Assembly (NCBI RefSeq): GCF_001522545.3
Contig: NC_031797.1
Location: forward strand, 328,644 to 392,643
Source: Parus major
Taxonomy: Eukaryota; Chordata; Aves; Passeriformes; Paridae
DNA: 64,000 nt
Direction of reading: 5' to 3'
Below the pieces are notes generated by a model. It was not told the origin of the DNA, searched no databases, and saw nothing but the letters and a program-made list of their open reading frames with translations. This document shows, piece by piece, positions 1 to 12,171 of the stretch. The position numbers were made by a program, and so were the translations under genes. How positions within the stretch are numbered: position 1 is the first letter of the stretch; the number at the start of each line of letters is the position of its first letter.

Positions 1-2312
1 GAAAATGTGACCAGCTTACTGGAAACAGCTGATTTTTTTCAGTTTGACAGGGTGAAACTGTTGTGTGAGAAATTTCTGGAGAGAGAACTGCATGTTTCCA
101 ACTGCCTAGGCCTGATGACGTACTCACAGCAATTTGCCTTTACAGAATTATATATGTCTGCTATGAATGTGGCTCTCACTCACTGGGGGGATGTGATATG
201 CCAGGAAGAATTCAAGGCATTACCCAAGGAAGTGCTGATGCAGCTCCTGAAAAGTGATGACCTCTTCATTTCAAGAGAGGATGTGGTTTTTGACAGTATT
301 ATGATTTGGATAATGGAGGACCCAGCAACAAGAGAGGAAGAATTTCTGGATTTGGTGGGCGAAGTCAGGGTCACTTTTCTGAGTTTATCCTTCCTTGATA
401 TCTTGGTGAAACACAGTAAGCATGCTGGAGAGACAGATATCTTTTCCAGACTAATAAAGAAGTTAGACAGCTGTCCCCCACCCAGCTGGCAAAATCTGAA
501 ACTGTGTCCTTATGCTGGTCGGAGCTATGACACCTTATATGTCCTGGGAGGAAAGCATGACAAGGAACAGCAAGAATTATTTCTCTTTCAGCCTAAAACA
601 GGGACCTGGCAGGCTTGTTCTCCACTGCAGCGCAGGAACCTCACCCAGTATGCAGTGGCAGCAGTAGGTAACTTAACAGAGAAGGGAGAATGAGCAAATG
701 CAAACAGACGTTGAGATTGAATCCCAAATGCAGGGAGTCTAGCTGTTGCTGTAAAACTGTTGTGCTGAGCAATGCTAAAACCTCATTCATATTGGTGTTC
801 ATATTTGTTCAAAGAATGGGTTTTTTTCCTTAGTCCCAGGAGAATGCTAGACATCACTATTCTCATATAGCAAAACTATGCACTCAGCCAAGCTCCTTAC
901 CTTGGCTTTATCTGGAATTAGCTTTAAGCAGTGTATTTTTTGGCCTTCTCTTTTGTAGTGGTTTAGACAGATGACAGGTGACTTCTGATATATAGTTGCC
1001 ATTACCTTAAACTTATCTATAGATGTTGGAATATTTTCATGCTTGGGGACTTTCAAGCCACCTCAATTCTGTGGCTTCCCATTTCTGGTAGGGTTTGAAA
1101 GTGAGATCCCCGAGGTTCTTTCCAACTAGTGTTTCCATGATTCTGTTCAAAAATTGGAGCAGGCTTGGAAAGATTGGCTGCATACTGTAGGCCAAATGTA
1201 TCTGTGTGGATGAGGAATTAAATACTGCAAACTGATGGACAGAGCAGTGATTTTCTCTCCTTATCTTGTACCTTATCGGTACAGCCCTGGGTGAAATGAG
1301 AACTGCAGCTATCAGGAGCAATTTATAGCCTTCATGTGACGAGTATTTTCTTTGTTGTCTTTCCAGGGAGCTTCCTTTTTGTGACAGGAGGGTATTTCCG
1401 GGATGAGTTTGTGTGGTACAGTGTGGATTGGGTGCTTATCTACAACTGCTTGGACAATTGCTGGCTGGAAGGGCCAGCCATGAAGAAGTCCCGCAATAGC
1501 CACTGTGCAGTAGGAGTAGGGCTGTACCTGTATGTTCTCGGAGGGAGCACAGATGAGGGGATAATCCCAGCAGTGGAGCGTATGGCTTTGATGGAGTCAG
1601 AATGGGAAAGCATGAGTCCTATGGCTCAGCCTGTGGAGAGAGGCGATGCGGTCAGTGTGGGAACCAGGATCTACGTGGTCTGTGGCCTGGATGAGAATGG
1701 ACATGTATATGATGGAGTGCAAAGGCTGAACACGGAGACAGACAGCTGGGATGTCATCTCATTCTCCCCTCTTCCAAGGTAAGAAATAATATTCTGGGAC
1801 CTGGCACAAGATGAAGTATTCTAGTGTTGGTCCTACTCCAAGAAGAAGTTAGACTGTAGAAATCTAGAAGTCCTGTCCCTGCAACACTTGTGTGAGTCTC
1901 TGTTTAAACAGATTTCTGATTTGAGGACCAAGGTCACCCTGAATATTTCAGGGGCCAAATCTCCCTGTTTATTCTGATCAAGGGTTTCTTCTCTTGCAGG
2001 TATGACCTCTGCATCACATCCCTGAATGGGGCTCTGTACACTGTAGGAGGGGGAGCTTTTAGATTTGATGTGGAGACAGATGAATGGACCCAGGTGAATG
2101 AGGAATGCTTGACCCAGAAGTTCTTCATGGGATGCAGCACTGTGAATGGACAAATTTATCTCCTTGGACAGAGGAAGGGAAATAGTGCCCTCCCCACTGT
2201 AGTCCTCTTTGATCCCTACACTGATGTGTGCCAGGTCATAGATGACAAACTCCCTTGCCCCCTTCCTATCCATGGCTGTGTCTCTGTGCGAAGATTTGAT
2301 ATGCGGGCATGA
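1..2312 (+). CDS. Kelch-like (BTB-BACK-Kelch) protein, 3' part of gene, three exons
   Basis: Likely substrate adaptor of a cullin-3 ubiquitin ligase (family knowledge). The 5' end, including most of the BTB domain, lies outside the window. Exons: 1-667, 1367-1778 and 2000-2312, stop TGA at 2310-2312. The splice sites are AG/gtaact, ttccag/GG, AG/gtaaga and ttgcag/GT, and the reading frame runs through all three for 463 residues. Residues 1-20 are the end of BTB/3-box (LLETADFFQF). A BACK domain follows to about residue 140 (FLERELHVSNCLGL, LPKEVLMQLL, VVFDSIMIWI). Six kelch blades follow, marked by YVLGG (~180), FVTGG (~228), YVLGG (278), YVVCG (325), YTVGG (373) and YLLGQ (413), with paired W/Y positions in each blade. 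The last motif (HGCVSV) and the blade spacing recall KLHL23, but I cannot name the paralogue with confidence. No frame break is seen. Confidence 0.88.
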
Positions 2313-2530
2313 ATGGAAGCTTTATAGCTGAGGGGAGTTAGATTGCATCAACTGTGGCCTGTGACATTTTAAAACTTTTGTTCCTTTGTAATTTTACTTT
2401 TTTTTTCTACTTGACAAATGAACTTGAAGCAAGAGCCAGTGAAAACTTTGTCTACACAAAGGATGCAGGTCATTATTGAAAATGGTGATTGGTATTGTTA
2501 TGGTACATAAACTCTTTAGGGTTGATGCTC

Positions 2531-2536
2531 AATAAA
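2531..2536 (+). promoter_or_regulatory. Candidate poly(A) signal of the kelch-like gene
   Basis: AATAAA lies 219 bases after the stop codon and is followed within about 40 bases by T/G-rich sequence (CTCTGTGGCTCTCTGTCC). This is a plausible 3' end. A second AATAAA near 2630 is an alternative. Confidence 0.45.
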
Positions 2537-2539
2537 GGG

Positions 2540-5295
2540 CTGTTCTCACCTTTAACCTCTGTGGCTCTCTGTCCTTTGAACAGCTGGAAAATCACTGCCT
2601 CATTGTTAAAAAATATTATAGGATTTAAATAATAAATCCAATGTGTGTCAAGAGCATCTTCAGCAGGATTATAAACCAATAGTGCTGTAGGACAGAGTAA
2701 AAAAAGAAAACAAACAGCAAGTGCTGTAAAGCCATACTTAGTACCATTTTAGCCTGAAATAATCAAGTTTCACAGCTTATGTAATTATGACTAAAATTAT
2801 ATAAAATTTATTCCAGCATGGAGAGCAGCACAGGATGGAGACTGTTCTGGATTTATTGATTCAGGTATGTGATGACAAACAGTTGCACACTGAGTCCTAA
2901 GAATCTGGCTTCAGTTTCCTTAGTCCTCTTTGGGTTCATGGCTGCAGAGACTCAGAATAAAAATGCCCATCCCAATGCACTAAAATGAGGGTGCAAGGAG
3001 CAGGGTCCTGCACATAGCTGTAATTAAAGACTGTATATGAAGAAGAGCATTTCCTGGGCAGAACTATGGACTTAGGGCAGTAGGGGATTGATCTCCAAGG
3101 GCACTCAGGCCTCCCAAGTGTGGAGAGTGCAACAGGTGCAACAGAAGCAAGCTAGGAGGCTGCACTGCAACCACTGCAGTCATCTCTGCTGTCAGAGTCT
3201 GTTCTCTGATGTGACACAACAAGAGAGTTCCTGAGCTGAATGATTAACATCTCCAGAGAAGGGGAGAGGCCTTAAAAACTGAGAGGTGTTTGTTAAAAGC
3301 AACCCTGCCACTGTGACAGCCCTGTCAGGACAGCAGGCCTCCAGACAGAAGCCCTGTAGTTCTGATTTGGTTTCCTCTCCTTGCCAGCTCCCCCTGCAAA
3401 GCTGGGGGCCCCATGATGGGGCTGCAGCAGCCAAGGCTGGGCCTGTTCTCTGGGCCCAGGGGCCAGTTGTGCCCTGGAGGCTGCATAAATCTTTAAAATG
3501 CTGAGATTCTCATTATTTGGGACTTTAAAAGAAAGCATTATACTTGAAGGGACACAGTACATTAATTCATGGGCAAGCCCTTACACCAGGGATCACAATG
3601 AAGGGTCTTGTACCCCCACCAAAGTGCAGCTAGAGGGGGTGAGGTGACATCCTGCTCAAGGCTGATGTTCCACAGAGAGAGGGTGGATGCCTGTCTTCCA
3701 GGATTGCAGCCTGCAGACCCAAACTCCAGAGTCCTTCAAGGGAAAGCTGGTTCAACCTTTGAGTTACATTATATCGGGCTACCAGCAAGGTTCACAGGTT
3801 TTCCTACTGACATATGATCTGATATTCTAAAAAGACTTCCGGAAAAATGTATATAAAACAGACTTTTTGTTGTGCAATTAATTTTTTACATTTGCTTAAA
3901 TTTTTTTGTTATACTATAAATTCTGAAAATTAGATCTTATGCAAGAAATTGCAAGGTGAAGCATCATCCAAATCCTAAACCATCGGAGTAAAATTATAGT
4001 GTTGTTATGCTTGTATTTTCCAATTTTAAAAGTGAAATCTCAACGAAATTAATACATCCATATAGAAGGCTTCCATTTATTATGTATAATTTCTGGTGGA
4101 AAAGTGTGCATTTGGAAGAATTTAGTTCTTAGTCTTAGGAAGCTTCTCCCTGAGAAGACATTCAGTAAGCAAAATCTTTTAGACATTAGAGCTATTTTGT
4201 ATAATTCATATGGCAAATACAGCTTGTATCATTTGGCCAGGCCTTAGTTGCAGAAATGGTTTATCCCAGAGCCTGACCATTTTATACTTCCCAAGTGAAA
4301 AATTATTTGCCATTTAAGCCAGTGCCTTTCACATGCAAGTCCTTTCATGGGGTGGCTGGTTATGACTGCCACTGTCTTTTGAAATTGCAAACTGGTTAAA
4401 GCTTCCCCCATTTCAGTTTATTATCTCATGAACCTTTTGGGAAGGCTTTGAGATAATCACAGATAGGAGTCATAACTTTAGCAGCTTGTTCAACCCCTCT
4501 TCTCTTTATGCAGTGGGACTTTGGCTGGAATACTCTTTTTTCCCTGGATGAATGATTATAGAGTAGTAGTAAACAAATAATCCTTACAGAATAATTCTAG
4601 AAAACAACTTCTTAAGTGACTTAACTGCCTATACATGTGATGAAATTCACCTCCACCGAGGCCTCAGGCACACTCCAGTGAAGCTGCTGTCAAGCCTCTC
4701 CCCTAGCTCCTCTTCAGCATTCCTGCATTCCAAAGACTTACTGGATCCTGGTGTTTTGCAGCAAGCCCTGTGTTATTCTTTGTGCTTTTCCAGATCCTCT
4801 CCTTCGCTCCTTTCACTCTCTTCAGTGTCACTTCTGACATCTTGTCTTTTCTGAAGGAAAGTTTAAATTATATTTGAGAAGACTAGTCCTGTTTACATTC
4901 ACAGCCCTGTGGGCCTAACCTGGTAGCTAAAAAAAAATAGTGTGATCATGTTGTTAAAGCCGGTGCTGCCATTGTACCTGCATTGGGAGATTAACTGACA
5001 GGTATTAACTCTATTATGGTTTCACCCAATTTTTCTCACCCTCATAATGCTCTTGTAATGTGACTTCCTGAAAAAAATGTTTATATTTATTCTACATATA
5101 GTTGTTCCGCATATTTTCCTATCTAATTTATTACTGTTGAAGCTGTGGAAGCCAACACAGATTTGTCCAGCAAGCATATGGACTGGGCTCCTTATTTTGC
5201 TATTGTCTACAACTTCAATGAGCTTATCTGTCATAGGTTACAATGTAAGATGTAACCAAAAGTATGTATTCTATCACCATTTTCATAAACTGTTA
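2540..5295. other. Intergenic stretch, nothing recognised
   Basis: Mostly AT-rich unique-looking sequence between the kelch-like gene and the ceramide synthase relic. A more GC-rich patch at about 3290-3480 and another at about 3600-3800 have short open frames on both strands, but there is no protein-family similarity I recognise and no splice-site context. No repeat family was identified by eye. Confidence 0.5.
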
Positions 5296-5299
5296 TAAA

Positions 5300-5780
5300 A
5301 AGGTGGGGCAGTGTTCTTTATCTCTTCCATGACTCATCCCTGACAACTCCCTCCTGGAACTATCTTCTGTTAATGGACTGTCAAGTCTCATTGCTTGACT
5401 CATAAATTGCATCATCCCATTGTGAGATGCTCCACCCAGGGGAAGGAACCAAGCATTCCTACCTGGATATAATCTGAGGCTTGGAGAACACCATGAGGAT
5501 CCTTACCTACAGGATCCCGAGAGAGGAGCTACATAACCTTTGTGAACCTTCAGAGGAAGACTAGACCTAGACAGGATCATTGCTTCAATAGAACTGCATC
5601 TATCACTTCAAGAGGACTGCAGCCACCATTTGAATGGACTGCTACCACCACCCTAACCAACAGAGTGTCAGGTTGTACCCTGACTGTCAATTTTAGCCAG
5701 TGTTTTCTGCCTTTATTTTCATTTTCCTATTAAATTGTACTTCTGACTTGGGAGCTAACACTGGTTTGTTTTCAAACTAG
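5300..5780 (+). mobile_element. Probable ERVL-type LTR fragment
   Basis: A TATA-like TATAAAAAGG near the left end is followed by leader-like sequence rich in CAGCCACCA/ACTGCTACCACCACC. A pyrimidine-rich stretch comes next, then CTATTAAATTG acting as an AATAAA-like poly(A) region near 5728. This layout, and my memory of avian ERVL LTRs with the phrase 'accaacagagtgtcaggttgta', suggest the 3' part of an LTR in plus orientation. The ends and any target-site duplication could not be fixed, so the limits are approximate. Confidence 0.4.
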
Positions 5781-5789
5781 TAGAGTATC

Positions 5790-6450
5790 CCCTATAATTT
5801 CCTCAGAAAAACTGCTTTTTCTTGTAATTTAGCTTTGATGAAGGGGTAACTCAAGAAAGTTGAAGGCATTCAACTTTCATGGAACCAACATGGTGGAGAG
5901 GTTTATTTTTGGCCACACATCCTCAAAGCTTTCACAAATCTTCTCAGATGCTCCCACAATGCCATCTCCTTATGTTAGCAAGGCAGACTAGGGAGCTGCC
6001 CTCTCTGATGACATTTCTCCCAGGGATCCCTATACAAACTCTGGCATGCTTCAAGAGCCTGTGGAAGGCACCCAAAACATTTGCATCAGAGATGCAAATA
6101 CACAGTGTGCAATCTACCCAGGATCACCTGGTAATCCTTACTCCACTTTGGACATATTAACAGATTCCAATTTTCTGAAACTACATACTGAGAAGCCATT
6201 AGACAACGAGGACAAAGGTCTGTGGATGGCTCCCATGTCGCTAGAACATAGCTGTAAGCTAGAAGTGAGCTCCTGCTCTGATCTTGAGATAAGGTGTCGA
6301 TACAACTCCCAACATATGCTTTAAGAAGTTCTGGGGCTGTTTGTGGGGCAGTCCCATTTCTTTCCTCCTTTCCTGTAGGCAGGTAGGAATCACCCTGAAC
6401 CTCATGTTCTCTCATGAGCAATGGTGGCACAAAGGAGACAAAGACTTTTC
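5790..6450. other. No gene recognised
   Basis: Flank on the 3' side of the ceramide synthase relic. The last coding exon of that gene type (acidic tail beginning MEKD in the intact copy) should lie here or further left, but no match was found by eye on the minus strand. Open frames on both strands here look random. Confidence 0.45.
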
Positions 6451-6713
6451 ATACCTCACCACAGAGGATGACATTGAAGATCACATAGGACCAGAAAATG
6501 TGTAACAACTGCAGGATCATCAGGAAAGCATTTCTGAGACAGCTTATGGGTGTTATAAATTTGTATTGTGATACTGGCTTTCGCAGATGAATACTATATA
6601 TTAAATACTTTTTAGCTATGTATGTACCGTTTTCTTGCTAACAAGTCTTAAGCTTAAAAGAATTTCCTAGGTACAAGGCAAGGAAACCCCAGAGGGCAAG
6701 GACACTGGGGCCC

Positions 6714-6875
6714 AAGCTGTTATCAGGAGAACAATAGAACCCAAACTGTTATCAGGAGAACAATAGAGCCCAAACTGTTATCAGGAGAACAATAGAACCC
6801 AAACTGTTATCAGCAGAAGATATGAAACCCAGCTGCCCTCAGGGGAAGGATGACAGGCCCGGACTGTTATCAACA
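6714..6875 (+). repeat. 29-30 bp minisatellite, about 5 copies
   Basis: Units read approximately CAAACTGTTATCAGGAGAAC followed by AATAGAACC. The first three or four copies are nearly identical, and the last two are diverged (GCTGCCCTCAGGGG, CGGACTGTTATCAACAC). It lies in the U3-like part of the LTR at 6714-7230. Confidence 0.85.
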
Positions 6876-7230
6876 CTGACCATTTACAAAAAGAAAGGAA
6901 ACCAAACTCCAAAACAATGCTCATCAGCAAGAATAATGATGACCAGCAAAAATAAATGCTGACCAGCAGAAAATAAAAATTGTACAAAAGCATGATCTAA
7001 GAAGGCGGAACCAGGGAGGGGACGCTTTGAATATGCATTAAACCTTCATAGCAGGGGGGGATAAAAGGGAGAGTTCCTGGGATACCAGGGGTGTTCCTGG
7101 CAACCCCCCAGGGCACCCGGCCGTTTTAACCCTTTGCTTTATTTCTTTTGTCTCCTAATTGTCTTTTTATTTATATTAAATTCTTTTTATAATTTATTAA
7201 GTGAATCTCGTTTTTAAGATGGGGAACAAC
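6714..7230 (+). mobile_element. ERV LTR (3' portion) with tandem repeats in the U3-like part
   Basis: The stretch contains ATAAAAGGG (TATA-like, about 7061) and a GC-rich R-like part. A T-rich tail with TATTAAATTC follows, and it ends near ATGGGGAACA (about 7228). Together these have the layout of a retroviral LTR in plus orientation. Upstream, 6714-6875 holds a 29-30 bp tandem repeat. The 5' boundary and target-site duplication were not found; the element may begin near 6620. Confidence 0.55.
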
Positions 7231-7234
7231 AAAA

Positions 7235-8235
7235 CTTTTGTCACAAAGTAATATACACTGTGGGCAAGAGGGAGAAGCAAATTGGAAGACAGGACTAAAG
7301 CAGGATAAGTATCCTCAGACTTAAAAGATCAGGTGTCTTTCTGCACAATGACTTGGCTGATGTGTTCTCAGGGTAGAGCTGAGCCGAGCCAGGATGGCAC
7401 CACCAGGCTTCACACTGTGCCCAGCTCTTGTCAAGATGGTCCCAGAGGACCTGCAGAAGCTCTGTATTAAAATCATCAATAATGCAATAGGCTTTGCAGA
7501 CAGGTCAGTTATCAGAAACCTGCAATGCTCCCTTAGAAAAGCCAAGAACTGGCAACATTTCTCCTAAAATAAATCTTGAAAGGAACAATGGACAAAAGTG
7601 AAACCATAAGGGGACCTCTCCAGTGCCACTTAAATAAAAAGATAATGCATGGCTTTTTAAACTGAAGTTAGGGAAGAGTTAAGGGTGCAGATGATCAGCT
7701 GAGCATGGCATTATTTTTAGCAAAAGTCACAGAAAGTCTGTATCCTCAGTGATGAGAACAGAAAGGAGGACAGCACTGGTTTGGAAATGGAAAGCAGATA
7801 GGACAGGGAGCAGTTCAGCACAGGAAATTATGAGTTGGTAGTATGTGTCTTCTTCCACAAGTTACCTATGACATGGATATATTGTACGCTGGGAAACCTT
7901 GTCAGACACAGTTTGTATTTGCTCTGCTCTTGTTTTCCTAGACCTCTGCTGCTTGCTGTTGTTGCTGAGACATGCTGACCTCAATAGACCCTTTGTCTGA
8001 TCCAGGTCACCTCCTACCTTCTTTTGTACATTATGATATAGCAGGCTGGGATACTGAGGCTTCACACTTTGTAGTGGAGACAACTGAAGTTGTGCATTTT
8101 CTCAGGAAAGTTGCCTCAAGCTTTTATTGCTTTTCTCTCTAAGGCAGACATATTGTAATATGTGTTGGTATAATTTGCCTTTTATTGTATACATATAAAA
8201 TCAAGTATAAAAGCATGTTTTATGTAAAAAACACA
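7235..8235. other. Intron 7-9 region of the pseudogene, nothing recognised
   Basis: Lies between the exon 9 remnant and exon 7 of the ceramide synthase relic. Exon 8 of the intact gene (107 bp) should have a counterpart somewhere in 6565-10333, but none was seen. Short open frames are unremarkable. Confidence 0.4.
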
Positions 8236-8239
8236 AGCA

Positions 8240-8748
8240 ACTTAAGATTGTGAAAGCAGCTGCTGGAAAACCAGGAATTTGCAAGAGAACAACCCAACAA
8301 TTAAGACAACACTGAGAAGAGGTGGGTCCACCCAAGCAAGATAAGCGCTCTAACAACCTGGTGATTAATGCCTGATACCGACCTGATCTGATTCTCCAGG
8401 ACCATGCATCTCAAAACACAGTTCCCATAAAACCACTCAGACTCTCCCCCTTTCTCAGAAACTTCATTAACAAATAATACATGAATATGGAACAACACAA
8501 GAAAAAAGAAACTGAAGCTGCATAGCCTCAAGCTGAAAAAACTGTATAAAACACCACTCTCCAAAAGACAGTTTGTGAACCTGGGGGAATCAGTGCGGCA
8601 GAGGCTGATTCAGAGTTCACCCAGCGCCCATCCTGGGCTCGATGCTGACAGTGATTGTGGTTGTTTCCAAAATTCGATTTTGCAAATTTTTCAATGAAAT
8701 TGTTATTGATAAATTTGGCTGAATTTCATTTATAACAATATGACCACC
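8240..8748 (+). mobile_element. Probable ERV solo LTR
   Basis: CTGTATAAAACACC (TATA-like, about 8540) is followed by CAGTTTGTGAACCTGGG and a GC-rich patch. A T/A-rich tail then ends in TTTATAACA at about 8748. The order U3-TATA-R-U5 with a terminal ACA fits an avian LTR in plus orientation. The 5' boundary (a TGT near 8216 or 8250) and target-site duplication are not resolved. Confidence 0.45.
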
Positions 8749-8749
8749 A

Positions 8750-10085
8750 GAATCTGGGACTTGTCATGCAAAGTCAGCCTCAAAGGCATCCAGACTAAAT
8801 GGAAACACAATCAAAGTTTGAAACTCAGCATCTTCAGTGGTGGTGTGCAGCAAGGGCAGGGACATAGGACAGTAACAGAGTAACAGTAGACAGTAACATC
8901 CCTTTGTGTGTGCATAGCATGTCCTAATTTTAAAATTCTTCTTGATGTAAAAAATGAAATGTTTGGTTTGAAAGAAAACAGAAAGATTAGACTGTAATGT
9001 GAGTGTCGTGGAATGAGTTTATGGGAAATTAGTCAATATCAGGTTTTCCAGGCAACTAATATCAAAAATCAGGTTTTTCCAGGCAACAAAAAGAAAAAAG
9101 AACAACTTCAACCCAGTAAAAGGCTGTAAGGGTTGCCAGATGTGTGTACGCAAAAGCCATTCTCCAAGGCTGGTACCTGTATGTGGCTTCTGGAGGAATC
9201 ATTGCCAATGCCCTCCCAGCATTGGCAACCCACCTCCTGAATCCCTCATGACTTTTTTGTTTTATTTCAGATGCGTAGTGCATCACTTTAAATTTACTGT
9301 TTTTTCTATACTAATTGTATCTTAATAGACCTTTGAGCTTTAAGGCCTTTTTAGTCTGCTAAGAATTTCTTGGGAAATTCTAACCAGTATGGTTTGCACC
9401 TTCTCTCTCTCATAGGAACCAGTGTTTATGACATTAGGAGTGGGAATAGAGGGGCAGATGCTGTGGCTCTAGATTAATTAGTAGAATTAATTCATTAATA
9501 TATTTAAAACTACTAATGATTTTTTTCCTGTGGATTCTTCTGTTCCAGTTTAAATAATCTTTGAACTTGTAGTGTTCTATTCTCTGCCTTTCCTCATTCA
9601 GCATGGAGGGTCACCTCTCCAGAAGCTCAGAGAGAGCATAACACCTACATTCACAGGACAGCAAAATGTTATATTAATGGGAAAATGACAAGCTGGTAGA
9701 TTATGAAAACCACAGCAAAAACATTGAATACTGCTTCACAGACCTGTTTGCATTTCAGGTAATGGAGTATTTTGGCAAGCTGTAGAGAAATTTCCTTATG
9801 TCCCTTGTGCCTGTGCTCTCCTTCTAGGGGCTGAGGGATTTACCACATTCTGCAAGGGTGACCAAGCTTGTAGGGATGTGTCCTAGTCTCTCTTCATCCA
9901 ATTACCTTTCCCCATGAGCAGTAGAACTAGTACTTCCTAAATGCTCTGTTACTGACTTACATGTGTCCCACTCATGGGCACTTCATTGACATGTGTCATG
10001 TGTAGCAACATGCACAGTTGCCAGTGCTGCCCACAGGCACAATCACAGGCTTGCAACTGGGAGAGCAACTTTTTACACAGGCAAA
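8750..10085. other. No gene or repeat recognised
   Basis: Intronic sequence of the ceramide synthase relic, between its exons 9 and 7. AT-rich with no long frame of interest. Two nearly identical copies of ATCAGGTTTTTCCAGGCAAC sit at about 9040-9090, a small local duplication. Confidence 0.4.
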
Positions 10086-10087
10086 GT

Positions 10088-10312
10088 TTTAAACTAGGAG
10101 AGATTTAGATTAGATGGCAGGAAGAAATTTACTCAAAGGGTGGTGAAGCTCTGGCACAGGTTGGTCAGAGAAGCTGTGGTTGCCCTATCCTCTGGGTAGG
10201 TTGAATGGGTCTTGGAGAAATCTGAACTAGTGGAAAGTGTTCCACTAGAGGGGTTGGAATGAGATGGGCTTTAATGTCCTTTTTTAGTCAAACCATTCTG
10301 TGATTCCACGAT
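10088..10312 (+). mobile_element. CR1 LINE 3' fragment
   Basis: Reads along the CR1 3' end: GAGATTTAGATTAGATGGCAGGAAGAAATT, then GGTGGTGAAGCTCTGGCACAGG, and ends ACCATTCTGTGATTCCACGATT, the typical CR1 terminal repeat region. Strongly diverged. It ends only about 20 bp from exon 7 of the ceramide synthase relic (10334-10462), on the donor side. Confidence 0.85.
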
Positions 10313-12052
10313 TTCCAGGTGAGGGTAATGCACATCTAAAATATAATCAGAGGCATCATGCACCAGCATGATTTTCATCCCTAACCATATCATACTGGCA
10401 CAGTAGGAGACAAAGATCAGAGTGATGGTCACAATGTGGTGGATAATCTGTTCCTTAAAGTCCTGGCATGAGAAGAGAGATTGTCAGTCTTACCTTGCTC
10501 TGGCAGCATCTGTGCCTGCATGCTGCTGTCTGCACAAATCATCAGGGCTCCCCATTACATTATAGGTCTCTGAGGTCCTGCACAATCTCAAGAAGAGAAT
10601 TTTGTCCTTTATGCCCAGTTTATGGAAACCCAGATAAATATCTGTGCAATACCTTGGTGCAAACATGCTGGAAGACAGATTTTTATAAATTCCCGCTAAT
10701 CAATCTGCCCTTCCAAATAGGTCTCTTAATGCACCATATTTTCTTACAGATGCTTCCTCTGTGTATTGAAGGCCTTTTGTAATGACAGTAGATTGCCCTT
10801 GGCCTGGGTCAGGTCCTACCCATGGGCTATAATGGAGGAGCTTCAATTGCCTGTGCTGCAAAAGTCACACATCGTTTTACAGGACTTTCATCAGGGCAGG
10901 CCAGGTCGGTCCCATCAGGAGGGCACAGCCCTCTGGTGCAAGGCAGCCCCTGAGAGCTGGGCAAGGCTGTGATGCTTTGTTCACCCAGTGCCTATCCCTT
11001 TACCAGCCATGGAGACCCCAGCCCCCCGCACTTCCCCAGCCTAGCAGACAGGATGGCCATACCACACATGAGCAGGGCTCAGTGCAATGTACAGTGGTGG
11101 GATTTAAGAGCTGAAGGGTTGACATGCACAAGGGTCTTCATAGCAGCACTTGTGCCTTCTCCTTTGTACCCCCAGGGAGCTGACAGCAGAATGGGAGCAT
11201 AGCCTCATGATGGGGGCTGACTGAACCATCTGGTTGTTGTTGTTGTGCTGCTGTCACTCACCTTCCTCTTCACATCAAAGGGTGGGGTGGCCACCAGTGA
11301 GCAGTAGGAGATCTCCAGGAGGTAGAACAAGCCCAATATGGGAGGTAGAGACTGTAAGACAAGTGACAGGCAGTGTGACAGCCCTGCCTAGCCCAGGGTT
11401 CAGTAGAGGGAAAGAGTCTTCCCCTTCATTCAACCCGTGTTTGGGACAACAGGTGTTGGTCATGCCTTAATTTTCTTGTTCCCATGTTTGCTGATGCACT
11501 GACAAGGTCAGTCCAAAGCCAGGACTAGCCCTGGTCTATCTGCAAAGGGACTGGGAGCAGCTTGGGTCTCCCCTCTTCAGGGGTTCAGACACCTCATCTC
11601 TATCCCTGCTTTGAGATGTCAGATGTCCTGCCCAACTTCTGTGGCCACAGAGAGCCACTTCTAAACAGACTTAGGTGACAGAGAAAGTGAGAAGAGGTGC
11701 CTGCTCTGAGCATAGTTCTCCATGGGCTGTCATGTGGAGCATGTCTGAGGAGCTCATCAAGCAGGTGTCAAACTATTTGCATAATGCATAATCATAATGT
11801 GAGGACAAGAGACCAGAGGGGTGATGAAATAAGACAGGTGAATATAATGGGTTGTAAATATAAAGCCTTTCATCATAAGGTTGTCCTGCCTCCATACTTG
11901 AAGCTTTTCGAAACAAAACTGGAAAAAACCTTAGGTAACCTGGTCTGATCTGATCTCACAGCTAAGTGCTGCAAGCAGGAAGCTGAACAAGAATCTTTCT
12001 TATTTCTCTTCCAATATGAATTATCTTGTGATTACATGCATTTGCTGCTCAC

Positions 12053-12103
12053 CTGTTGCAGAAATTTCAGCCAGCACATGATGTGATTCCAAAATCAGGG
12101 CTT
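12053..12103 (-). pseudogene. Pseudogene exon 5 with W-to-stop
   Basis: 51 bp, the same length as intact exon 5 (34099-34149), and flanked by cacag and gtgagc. It reads KP-stop-FWNH...CW...QQ against KPWLWDH...CW...QQ. The stop is TGA on the minus strand at 12095-12097. The exact length and both splice dinucleotides support homology even though sequence identity is moderate. Confidence 0.88.
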
Positions 12104-12171
12104 CTGTGCATAGAAAAGGCTGCAGTAAGAACCCAGAGCGTTCAGGAACACATAATCATGGAATGGTTATA

